From assembly GCA_036784855.1 (NCBI GenBank), contig JAZDSV010000006.1, positions 469,001-533,000 on the forward strand: 64,000 bases of DNA, in the 5' to 3' direction. Both the position numbers and the translations under genes were made by a program. The notes below the pieces were generated by a model. It saw nothing but the letters and a program-made list of their open reading frames with translations, was not told where the DNA came from and made no database searches. Positions 1 through 10,562 of the stretch are shown here, one piece after another. This DNA is from Aphelidium insulamus (Eukaryota > Aphelidiomycota > Aphelidea > Aphelidiaceae). How positions within the stretch are numbered: the stretch's first letter is position 1; every line of letters starts with the position of its first letter.

Positions 1-560
1 TATGAGCCTTTGTCAGAAGATGTTGCCGCTCGTATCTATACTGGTATGTGGCAATGGGCCGTAACATTCGATTAAGAATATTGTAGTTCAACAGCGGGCC
101 GAGATTGCAATCGGAACTGACAACAGGAATGCTTCTCTGTTAACCATCGTGGTCGAAGGTTCTACATATATTCACTGATCGCAGATGATGACATCGCATA
201 CACTGCAGCCAGCCACTACAGACAGGTATTGCTTCAATTGTTTTGAATGCACTACTATAACGACACAGTGCCAACAGTTGGATCCGCATGGGACCAGTCC
301 ATGCATCTAGTTGAAACCTTTGGCGGTATCTTATCATGTTCATGTTTTTACATCTGTGTTAATTTTTTAGCTGCCGTAGCACCAACCTCCAGATGGCACA
401 AGCTGAAACTGATGATTCTTCTGAGGTATGTCAAGTACAATGAACAATGTCGTCACATTATTAGCTTGGTATCGTTACCAGAAAACCGACCTGCTAGCCA
501 TGAGTGATTGTAAGCGATGAGTTTTTGACTGGTTAATATTTTTTTATCATATGTGTTCAG

Positions 561-1373
561 TGATGAAATGGCGAGCGTATCATGTGGAAAATAAGACGGG
601 AACCTTGACTGCAATGCTGCGATGTAACATCTGGTGTTATGTTTGCCTGGGCGCAGCGGTTGCTGAGGCGGATCAAACGCCTTTCATTTCCAGACTTGTG
701 CCACCAAAAAACTTGGCTCGCCAAGAGATGATTACCGAATTTGACCTAGCGGTTTTACTCACGACTACTGGCAGCGTCAATACCTGTGAACAGGATCTTG
801 TGCAATTTCTACTCCATGATGGCCACGACCATGCTGACCGTCATCTGGAACTACAGAGCGTACGTGAAAACATTGCATGCAATCCTCTTGTAACACGAGC
901 GGGACAGCATATAATTGCTGCCAGCTCACTGGAAGTGGAGCTATCCGACGAGTGTCGCGAAATTATCCAAAGCTACTACCGCAAATACCGAGCGGTTGTG
1001 TGTACGGCGGAAAACCACTTGAACGCCACAATGACACCAACTCACCTCCAGTCCATAGTGACAATCTGTAAATCCCATGCCAAGGTACATTCAGTCTCTT
1101 ATAGTTTGCAAATAAATCTGACTATCGCAGTTGTGCCTGCGCGAGGAGACTATAGCTGAAGACGCATATGTTGCCATCATGCTCAAGGAAGAAACGGCGG
1201 CTGCAATCCATGGTCCCACTGCGTCATTGTTTGGGTTCCAAGCTCTATCGGATGATCAGTATAGCGCTATGGCTCTGTTTGGCCACGACAACCATGGCAA
1301 TGCACCTATGGGAACCGCTACTTTTCACCGCTTCTGCCGCCACGCAGCCTGCATTCTGGGAACCACAATATGA
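561..1373 (+). CDS. MCM8/MCM9-like helicase, C-terminal part
   Basis: The reading frame from about 561 matches the second half of the MCM AAA+ module. It has a sensor-1-like stretch (LGAAVAEAD), then ITEFDLAVLL where MCMs have SRFDLVFIL, a C-terminal lid (LSDECREIIQSYYRKYR) and TPTHLQSIVTICKSHAK. A 46-nt intron at 1085-1130 joins this in phase to LCLREETIAEDAYVAIM, which fits the MCM8/9 motif ARARLxxREExTxEDA. MCM8 and MCM9 act as a helicase in homologous-recombination repair. The arginine finger of the SRF motif is replaced by Glu (TEF). I could not find Walker A or B upstream in 1-550: splice-like signals exist near 370, 426 and 560, but no frame joins cleanly. The gene is either strongly diverged, truncated at its 5' end, or decaying. 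MCM8 versus MCM9 is undecided. Confidence 0.5.
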
Positions 1374-1425
1374 AAAAGTTGAATTCATGCATTTATGCTC
1401 AATATAACTGCAATTGACTGTCTTG

Positions 1426-2062
1426 TCACTTTTTTGCCTTTGATTTCGATGATTTGACAGCCGTTGTCGTTGATGCTTTCGCGGCCTTGGTTGTTTTCTT
1501 TGCGGCGGCTGATTTCGCTTTCGGTGCCGCCTTTGCCTTCTTGACAGCCGTGGATAGTTTGTCGTGGTGCTGCACATGGTTAGAGAATATGAATATATAG
1601 ATATATATATATAGACAAGCATGCCTGTTCCGCCTTGTGTAGACTGTAGCGACCGCGTTTTCCCAGCGGATGCACCAGAGCGCCCTTGTCAGTCAGGCGT
1701 CGCAGTTCCGTGCGCAAGTGCGCGGGAAACGTGTTGGGAGGGACATCATAGTGCGTGCCAATGTACTTTTTGATGGCTGGCAGTGACACGCCCACGGCCG
1801 GATGCGCCTTCTGCGCCGCGATAGCCTCTGTGTGTGTGGAATGTGCTGCTGTTAGTACTGCGGTTAACATATCGCGCCTCACTGCTTACCGCTTATCATG
1901 TGACTATGTGTTGGTATCAGTACGAAAATTACAGGTTCACTGCGGCACGTACCGGTAGCTGGGATGGTTGTGTTGGTGTGCACTGGACTCCAGGCCTTGC
2001 TTGGTGGAGGCAGCTGTCTTGGCCGTGCCTTTTGCCGTGGTTGAAGTGCGCTGCTTAGCCAT
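1426..2062 (-). CDS. linker histone H1
   Basis: A single winged-helix GH1 domain (HPSYR...MLTA, AIAAQKAHPAVGVSLPAIKKYIG, RTELRRLTDKGALVHPLGKRGRYSLHK) is followed by a Lys/Ala-rich tail (STAVKKAKAAPKAKSAAAKK and on to SKSKAKK). This is the plan of fungal H1, which binds linker DNA at the nucleosome dyad. The start is ATG at 2062 (MAKQRTSTTAK). The first intron has its donor near 1952. The last intron (1570-1624) seems to use a GC donor, because only a GC site joins the globular domain to the lysine-rich frame. Between the HPSYRRDMLTA segment and AIAAQK the domain alignment asks for removal of about 33 nt near 1825-1857, either a very small intron or an insertion. The gene is convergent with the MCM-like gene, 52 bp away. 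Confidence 0.85.
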
Positions 2063-2436
2063 CTGAGGTGGAAGCGAAGCGCTTCGACAAGGTGGAAGGG
2101 ATCCTAACGCGACAAGAGGATCTGGAAGGGTGAGGTGAACAGCGGCGACGTGGCATAGTGCCGCTGGTCGAGACACGACACCGTGACTCATCGCACTGGC
2201 TGTCGATGCATGTACACCGTCACAGAACTATCCAGCCATAGATGTACAGTGGCGCATGACATACGTAGCCACGCATAGCCATGGCAACCGGGATAATGCG
2301 CCGGCGACACAGTTGCCCGGGACAACGCGTGTAGCGACGCCTCTCGGCCGCCAGTTGCCATCCATCCTTTCATCTTTCTGGAAGTACTCTGACTACGCGT
2401 CCCAGATAACAGTTATCACCACAGTGCACCATCATC
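2063..2436. other. intergenic region between divergent H1 and TEA genes
   Basis: About 370 bp between two divergently transcribed genes, so both promoters should lie here. I see no convincing ORF and no clear shared element. Confidence 0.5.
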
Positions 2437-3796
2437 ATGCAGACCAGCTACGGTGTGAACGATCCCGAGTACCCGCGACTTCAGCAGGCTGACCCGAACG
2501 CGTCCGACATCTGGCAGCCGGACGTGGAGGCTGCGTTCCGCGAAGCGCTGCAACTGTTCCCGCCGTGTGGCCGCATCAAGCTGCGCGGCAGTGATGGCAA
2601 GTTTTACGGTAAGTGTTGCTGTCTCAATGGTGTTATACGTAGAACATATATATGAACTCCATACGTGTCCCATATACGTATACACATTCCACGGCACATA
2701 TTCTCACTGTGTACTCACTAGACAGGTCGCAACGAACTGATTAGCCAGCACATTTACTCCAAGACGCGCCAGGTATGAACACATTCATATACGTTATACA
2801 TCTAACACCGCACAGGTGCGCAACCGTAAACAGGTGTCCAGCCACATTCAAGTGCTGGCACGTAAAGTTCGCCGTCCCGACACCGCGCACTCTCGGTCCA
2901 CGGTGAGTGATTTTTGTGCTTCATATTTTACATTGACGCCTGACAATTGGCTATAGCAGCGCTTGCCACGGTCAATACGTTCAAGCACCAGTGACACTTC
3001 GGCCGACAGCGCCAGCAGCAGTAATGGTCAGCTGGAAAGCGATCGAAAGTTCAATAAGCGCTCTCAAGACACTTTGGGTGGCGGTCGGCTGTCTGGCCTA
3101 GAGATGATACTGAAGGCCGCAATGTCCATGGATATGCCGCTTGACAAGTTGCCGCGCCAAGAGTCGCTGGATGAAGGACAACGAGATGAAGACGAAGAAC
3201 CGATACAACAGTGCCTGCCACAACAGCAGCATCTTTTACACGGCGTGGACCTCAATTTTAGCTCTGACAAAATGCTGCCAGAGTCCCGATGCATCGTCCG
3301 CACCCACTGCAACGTGTCCATGATTGTCCTGGTGTCGGAGGTGCTGCTAGATGGCCGCGTCGTCATGGAACAGCGCCTCGAACAGAATCAGACAGTGTTC
3401 AACCAGAACGACAGCGCTGGTGATGATTGCTGCTACTTTGCCGTGGACCAGACGGCGCTGTGGCGTTACCTGTTGCGCGTGCACGCTCATATGCGCACAA
3501 TGCCTGATATCGCGTCCCGAAGATATCTACTGGATAGATTGTTGGTCCGCGTCAGTGTGCACTGCTGTTTCGGCGATGGTGGTGGCGGCAGAGACACTCA
3601 AGATAATCCTGACAGTGACGTCCAGACACCATCCATACCCGCTGGCCCTGATCACTACTTTGCATTGGAACTTGCGGCACAGCGTGATGCTGACGATTCG
3701 TGTGATATCCATTTGGTGGCATTGCAAGGCTCCAATGCCGACTCGGCCGACTCTGCGGCCACCATGATGCGTGTGGCCATGCTAGTGTGCGGCTGA
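2437..3796 (+). CDS. TEA/ATTS-domain transcription factor (TEAD-like)
   Basis: Four exons (2437-2608, 2726-2772, 2816-2902, 2960-3796) join in frame to about 380 residues. The TEA DNA-binding domain (about residues 20-100) is clear: DIWQPDVEAAFREALQLFPP, then GRNELISQHIYSKTRQVRNR, then the recognition helix KQVSSHIQVLARK. Family members (TEAD/Scalloped, Tec1, AbaA) bind M-CAT/TCS sites. The C-terminal half (about 190-380) is not low complexity. It contains ALWRYLLRVHAHMRTMPD and YLLDRLLVRVSV, which line up with the SPMCEYMINFIHKLKHLP and LENFTILLVV segments of the YAP/TAZ-binding domain of animal TEADs. The TEA domain is certain; the YBD-like C-terminus is inference from segment order and should be tested structurally. 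Confidence 0.88.
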
Positions 3797-4087
3797 GTAG
3801 AGTAAATTGGTGCAGATGGGAGTGAAGAGCAGCAGTGTTAAAGCCATGGTCCAAGAGTCGAAGTAGATAGTTTCATGATTCGTGTTACTTGTGCACTGAT
3901 GCCTAGGAGAAGAAGTAAATCAAAATCAAACTTGTCTAGTGTAGGAGAATTCAATACTTCGTAGTAGGTCATTAGGGAACGAGGTGTCCATTGGATAACA
4001 TTTTTATGACCTTTATCTTATTTCATTTACGATGCATTAATATTTTGTCGGCGTCATTTCAGGCTCCAGAGATCCCGCAACTTACAA

Positions 4088-6812
4088 TTACCATGCAAAA
4101 TCATTTTTGAGCAACTCGTGCATGACAACTCCCGTGGCGAAAATGTCCACGGTCATGGCAGCATCGGCCTTTTCGTTGTAGTCCAGAAAGTGATTGCGAG
4201 CCAGGATTTCCGGTGGCACATAGTGTGACGGCGAGGCTTTAAGTATGCCAAGTGGCGACAGCAGTCTTCCATTGCTAAGGAATACTCGAGAACTGGCAAA
4301 GTTGGTCAGCACGCAAATGAACCGCCCCGTGGCATCCACATCAATGTCAATGTTGGCCGGCTGGATGTCAGAGTGCACCACATTGTTGCTGTGAAGCACG
4401 TGCACGGCACAGCTCAAGTCCAGGGCGAACAGCACCTTGTACAGTTTCACAGTGATACTGCGGTGCTTTAGCCAGTTTGACAGCGATCCGTGTTGACAGC
4501 GTTTAAGCACGGCGGTAAGTGGGTCGTCGTTCCAGCCAAGCAGCTCCACGATGAAAGGCGACCGATGACGCAGCATCATGTTCAGCACGCTGAGTTCGTG
4601 CTCAAATGCATCGTTCTGCTTGCTACTTGCACGGCGATTGCCATCCGTCATGATGGTCTTGACAATTACAATGTGTCCGACTTGTGTCAGCTGTGGGCTG
4701 ACGGAGGATGCCTCGCGCACTTCAAAAGCACCTGTTCTGTCGAGAATTTTTCCCCGGACGATAATCGGTGTCGGCGGAGAGTTTCTGGTTCGGTTTTGGC
4801 ATCTCGAAGCCGTTAAAATCCGGTATTAGGCGCAGTGGGTTGTTAAAAGTAGCAGACTGCCGGTTTTCCTGGGCGGCTGTGTTGGCAATCAGCTGATTCA
4901 TTGGCGTTTCTGGTGTCTTGGCGGCGGGCCACTTCGCTTTGACAGACTGCTTCCGGCTTCTTATGGCGTAGATAAATAGAGCCACGGTAATAGCCACCAA
5001 AGAAATAGCAGCTACCGCCACAATCAGTAGTTGCTGCAGTGAATGCGATATAAGCCCCTTTGTGACAACGGTATCACTGTTGGAACCAATTGGGGGCTGA
5101 GCTCCTGTTTCAGCCACTGAGGCAGTCGCGCTGCCTGTCCCTGACATTGAAGAGAGTGTAGTAGCGGTTGCAATTTTGGTTGCCACTTTTGCTGAACTAG
5201 TAAATACTAAGCCAAATGTTGCTGCAGACGTCAACGTGAAACTTTTGGTCGACGTGACAGACAATGAAGTCAACGATGCCGGAGGACTAATACTGCCGAC
5301 CAGACTGAAATCTAGGCGCCACATATCGGCGAAATATCCTCCCGTGGTAAAGCCACCAAAGAGCAACAGCGATGTATCAAGTAGTAGTGGCGCTCCAGAT
5401 GAGAATCGCTTCGTAGGCAAAACGTTTGACGATGATGTCACGCCCATTGTACCGTAAACTCCCGCAGACTGATCGCCACTAATCCACGCCCACAAGTTGC
5501 TTGTAGTGTTAAAAAACCACACTTCGTTCAAATCCGTCGAGGAGCCAAGCCCAGCAACAGCAGCGATGCATGAAGTGCCTGGAACAAAGAGTAGCATTGC
5601 AGGATTGCGAGTACCCGGGGCATATGTTGGGTCAAATACTCCAGGCTGATTGCTCTTCTTATTAGCAGTAGAAGCTGTTGATCCCATAATCCACGTCCAG
5701 AGACCAGACTGAATATTGTATGACCACATCAGGTTTGAACTAACTACAGCAGTAAAAATGGTGTGAAATAGTCATTTTTAGTACTCTACTCACCAGCCGC
5801 ATACTGTCCGCCAAATACGTACAACAGTCCATTCGAATGAAATGTCATTCCATGCTGCACGACTGCTCCAATAGCATTTCCACCACCTTCTGCGCCCTTG
5901 GTTCCAAAAGTGTTGACTGAGCCACTGATGTCAATGCGGCCATACAGCCATGTCCATGCCCCAATGGTCACGTTGAAACGCCACAGATCGTTTAAATCAC
6001 CTGCGACAATATGAAGTATATTGTTTTCATTTACTCACATACCTGGCGTTAAAGAGCTTGTAGTCTCACCATTGCCACCGAACAGGTAAATGTCATGGGT
6101 TGTCGGATGCTCGGCAAATCCAAACTGTTTTCTCTTTGTTGGAAAAATTTGAGAGCTCTCTATGCCTTGCACCGGGACCGAAAAACTTGCTCCGCCACCT
6201 AGCCACGCCCACTGGCCACTGGACGGATTGTAACGCCACATGTCATTGTATATGGCTGGATTGTATGATTAGTTTAACACAATATCTAAATGACGCACTC
6301 CCTGTAGTTGACATCCCGCCAAACATATACAGTTTCTGGTCCAGACATTGATCAAACATCCGCCTTGTCTGAGTGCCGCAGGAAAAGTGGATATTGACTC
6401 CACTCCTATGGTACCATAGGCTGGAACCGATGCCGGGTTTCCGGCAACATGGTCCACTCCCTGGTGATCATATTGTACCGCCAAAAGTCTTTGAGAGGAT
6501 TCGGACCGGCTATACACTATTAGAAAGAGATAGAAAAGGAATATAGTGTACGTTACTTGTGATATAACCAGTGCCTCCGTATATGTACACGAGATAGTTG
6601 CGATCGGCCGATGTGACAGCCAGACAGTGCGCGCTACGTGCTCCAGGATACGCCGATGTTGATGGAACACCAACCGCGGCACTTTGACGCGGTGCATTAA
6701 TTGTGGAGGATCCGGCAATCCACGTGACACTAGAGTTGCGATATTGCGCTTGCACGGGCACAACCGCGTAGAAAACAGCTATTGCCGCGAGTACCAATCT
6801 GGAGGGATTCAT
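4088..6812 (-). pseudogene. kelch receptor pseudokinase, copy 1 (three apparent frameshifts)
   Basis: First of three tandem paralogs, in five exons (6557-6812, 6299-6509, 6043-6255, 5794-6000, 4088-5743). A signal peptide (MNPSRLVLAAIAVFYAVVPVQA) precedes six kelch-type blades (DMWRYNPSSGQWAWLGGG, LLYVFGGQYAAG), a Ser/Thr-rich stalk, one membrane helix (LLIVAVAAISLVAITVALFI) and a kinase-like domain: VIVK lysine, EHELSVLNMM, HSDIQPAN catalytic loop, TNFAS in place of DFG, VPPE, then a stop just after MHELLKNDFAW. Compared with copy 3, exon 2 lacks two single bases (211 nt instead of 213) and a five-A run near 4745 has one extra base between the juxtamembrane and kinase parts. All three look like run-length indels: either decay or assembly error. 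The domain call is firm; activity of this copy is doubtful. Confidence 0.8.
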
Positions 6813-6826
6813 GATGTCAAGTGAAT

Positions 6827-6836
6827 CTATTTATAG
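6827..6836 (-). promoter_or_regulatory. TATA box of kelch receptor copy 1
   Basis: The minus strand reads CTATAAATAG ending 15 bases before the start codon at 6812. The same box sits in the same place before the other three family members, so it is probably the core promoter element. Confidence 0.6.
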
Positions 6837-7538
6837 CACACGCTTTATGTCGCTACAGGAAGTTTAAACTGCTTATATTTTATATTCGACCTCAAACCTG
6901 CGCGTGAGCTGCCCGCAGTTGTGTCGGGCTAGTCAATGTCAGTACGAATCCGGTGTTGTGAGCTTTAAAGACAGCGCTTCGTCACGCAAATAAGCAACGC
7001 AGAAAATGCCTTTGATTAAGCGTATCCAACCTACCCTGGTCATGCCAAAAAATTTCGAAACTCCAAATGGAACAGAAATAGTGCCACAGTTACCGGTATA
7101 CTGTGCTGGTTGATGAACGGCAATAGCACACACAGCTCTGACAGATACACTGTTCGGCAGCCGCAACTTCTCAGTAGTCGAAAATCCGGCGCTAATTGAA
7201 ATCCACGGCCCACGTAGACACCACCGTTGGCATTGGCTGACCGAAGCTTAAGTTAACCTTGGAAAAGGGGGCGCCGTCAACTTATTGCACTGCCAACGTC
7301 CTAGCTTCAGCAAGGCTATCCACACGGCCGATTGCTCCGCGCACTTACCCCATTGCCGATATTTCTGACCTCAAAACGTTTGATTGCACGCATACGTTGA
7401 TAATAGAATTTCTTTCATTGGCTTTTCAAAGGCCGCCAACTTCAAGGCAACAGGCATCACAAACCTTTGGATAGTGACACAACTATTTATTTAGCAAGTA
7501 TTGCGTCAAACTTCACATCAAAGATCTTGCCGAAATCA
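6837..7538. other. intergenic region between kelch copies 1 and 2
   Basis: About 700 bp holding the upstream region of copy 1 and the 3' flank of copy 2. Only short chance ORFs are visible, without recognisable domains. Confidence 0.5.
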
Positions 7539-10289
7539 TTACCATGCAAAATCATTTTTGAGCAACTCGTGCATGACAACTCCCATGGCGAAAACGTCCA
7601 TGGTCATGGCAGCATCGGCCTTTTCGTTGTAGTCCAGAAAGTGATTGCGAGCCAGAATTTCGGGTGGCACATAGTGAGACAGCGAGGCTTTTTGTACTCC
7701 AAGTGGCGACAGCAGTCTTCCATTGTTAAGGAATACTCGAGAACTGGCAAAGTTGGTCAGCACACAAATGAACCGCCCCGTGGCATCCACATCAATGTCA
7801 ATGTTGGCCGTCTGGATGTCCGAGTGCACCACATTGTTGCTGTGAAGCACGTGCACGGCACAGCTCAAGTCCAGGGCGAACAGCACCTTGTACAGTTTTA
7901 CGGTGACACTGTGGTGTTTCAGCCAGTTTGACAGCGATCCGTGTTGACAGCGTTTAAGCACGGCGGAAAGTGGATCCTCACTCCAACCGAGCAGCTCCAC
8001 AATGAACGGCGAACGATGACGCAACATCATGTTTAGGACGCTGAGTTCGTGCTCAAATGCATCAGTGCTCTTGCTGTTTGCCCGGCTATTGCCATCCGTC
8101 ATGACGGTCTTGACCAGCACAATGTGTCCGACCTGTGCCAGCACTGGGCTGACAGAGGACGCCTCGCGTACTTCCACAGCGCCTGATCGCTCCACCATTT
8201 TGGTTGGACGATAATCTGTGTCAATCGTGAGTTGCTGGTTGGCTTTTGGCATCTCGAAGCCATTGAAGTCCGTCATTAGGCGCAGTGGATTGTTGACGAA
8301 AGCAGACTGTCGTTTTTCTTGTGTGGTGGTGGTGGTGGCAATTATCGGTTGCATCGGCATATTGGGTGCTTTAGCGGCGGGCCACTTCATCTTGGTAGTC
8401 TGTTTCCGGCTCTTCATAGCATAGATGAATATGGCCACGGTGAAAATCATAAGGATAATGGCCGCAACCACCACAATCAGTAATTGCTGCAGTGGTTGCG
8501 AAATCAGCTCCTTTGTGACAACGGTATCACTGTTGGAGCCAATTTGGGGCTGAGGTCCTGTTTCAGCCACAGCCGATGTTGTACTGCTTGTCCCTGACAT
8601 TGAAGGCAGTTTCGTGGTAGTTGCAGTTGTCACTTTGGCTGAACCGGTACTTGATAGTCCGGCCGTTGCCGCCGAAGCCACGTTGACACTATTTGTAGAC
8701 ATCATGGCGGATGACAAGGATGATACCGGCGGACTGATACTGCCGACAAAACTGTAATCTAGGCGCCACATATCGGCATAATAACCTCCTGCCGTAAAAC
8801 CGCCAAATAATATTAGCGATGTATCGAATAATAGTGGCGCTCCAGATGAGAATCGCTTCGTAGGCAAAACGTTTGACGATGATGTCACACCCATTGTACC
8901 ATATACTCCCGCAGACTGATCGCCACTAATCCACGCCCACAGGTTGTTTGTAGTGTTGAAGAACCACACTTCGTTCAAATCCGTCGAGGAAGTTGACGAT
9001 GACGCGCCTAATCCGCCAACTACCGCAAAACAAGACGTGCCTGGGACGAAGAGTAGAATCGCGGGTTGGCGGGTTCCCGGAGCATACGTTGTGTCAAATA
9101 CTCCCGGCTGATTGCTCTTTCTGTTTGTTGCTAGTGCCGTGGAACCAGTAATCCACGTCCAGAGCCCCGACTGAGGATTGTATGACCACATCAGATTTGC
9201 ATTAACTACGAGCAGATGACGGTTTGTAACTAAGTGATAGCCCACAGTCCACTTACCACCCGCGTACTGGCCACCAAACACGTAAAGCAGTCCATTTGTG
9301 TGAAAGGTCATTGCATGCAATGTGACAGCTCCAATGGCGTTTCCACCACCCTCAGCGCCCTTGCTCCCAAAAGTGTTGACTGAGCCACTGGTGTCAGTGC
9401 GGCCATACAGCCATGTCCATGCCCCAGTGGTCAAGTTGAAGCGCCAGAGATCATTCAAGTCACCTACAGTTAATATGAGGAGGACATACAGATGCAGTAC
9501 ACAGACCTGGTGTCGTAGAACTTGTAGTCTCACCGTTGCCACCAAATAAGTAAATATCATGTGTTACCGGATGCTCGGCGAATCCAAACTGTTTGCGCTT
9601 GGTCGGGAATATCTGAGAATTTTCCACGCCTTGTACAGGAGCGGAAAGACTAGCTCCACCACCTAACCACGCCCACTGTCCACTAGATGGATTGTATCGC
9701 CACAAGTCATTGTATATAGCTAGAACACATCATTAATATCAGCTTGTTAAAGAAGGATGCTTAAGCTACGCACTCCCGGTGGTTGACACCCCGCCAAACA
9801 TATACAGTTTCTGGTCTAGACCATTGATCAAGCATGAATCTTGCCTCAGCGTTCCAGGAAATGTAGAAGTCGATTCCACTCCCACAGTTCCATAAGCTGG
9901 GGTTGATGCCGGATTCTCTGGTAGTATGGTCCACTCCCCGGTGATCATATTGTAGCGCCAAAAGTCTTTGAGAGGATTCGGTCCAGCTAATCATCGGTGA
10001 GATGTGCGCGTCAAATCATACCAAACTCATACTCGTTATATAGCCAGTGCCACCATATATGTAAACGAGATAATTGCGATCAGCCGATGTGACAGCCAGA
10101 CAGTGCGCGGTGCGTGCTCCGGGATACGCAGATGTTGATGGAACACCAACCGCGGCACTTTGACGCGGTGCATTAATTGTGGAGGATCCGGCAATCCACG
10201 TGACACTAGAGTTGCGGTATTGCGCGTTGCACGGGCACAGCCGCGTATAAAGCAGCTATCGTCGCGAGTGCCAACACAATGGGCTTCAT
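7539..10289 (-). CDS. kelch receptor pseudokinase, copy 2
   Basis: Same plan as copy 1: exons 10033-10289, 9774-9986, 9507-9719, 9257-9463 and 7539-9205. The last exon is one open frame from the fifth kelch blade through the Ser/Thr stalk, membrane helix (LLIVVVAAIILMIFTVAIFI), basic stop-transfer (KSRKQTTKMKW) and kinase-like domain (VLVK, HELSVLNMM, HSDIQTAN, TNFASSRVF instead of DFG, VPPE) to the stop after HELLKNDFAW. Exon 1 is 257 nt against 256 in copy 3: one extra base near 10227 (CAACGCGC where copy 1 has CAAGCGC) puts the signal peptide out of frame with the propeller. This is either a real lesion or a sequencing error. Apart from that base, about 851 residues. Predicted type I membrane protein with an outside propeller and inside pseudokinase. 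Confidence 0.82.
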
Positions 10290-10303
10290 GCTGTCAAGTG
10301 CAT

Positions 10304-10313
10304 CTATTTATAG
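10304..10313 (-). promoter_or_regulatory. TATA box of kelch receptor copy 2
   Basis: CTATAAATAG on the minus strand, ending 15 bases before the ATG at 10289. It is embedded in a longer block shared with copy 1 (GTGCTATAAATAG). Confidence 0.6.
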
Positions 10314-10562
10314 CACAGACTTTTTGCTGGCACACAACGGAGACATGACGTAATGCAATTGCTAAGCGTGACATCGTATTGCACTGCCAAAGGTTCCCGA
10401 GGCACTGAAACTCGTGAGTTCCGAACGTCAAGTTTTTGAGGTGTGACGGGACGTAGGTGGAAAAGGAAGGTGAAGTTTTATGAAGACACCCAACAGAAGC
10501 TGTGCCATGATTTTATTTAAATGTTTAACGCACCAGAGATGCACCAGAGTTCTCAAGAACTA

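Noticed and set aside
1-75. Open frame on the plus strand from the window edge, ending in a stop at 73-75
   Set aside because: Only 25 codons, no recognisable motif; being open this far by chance is quite likely.
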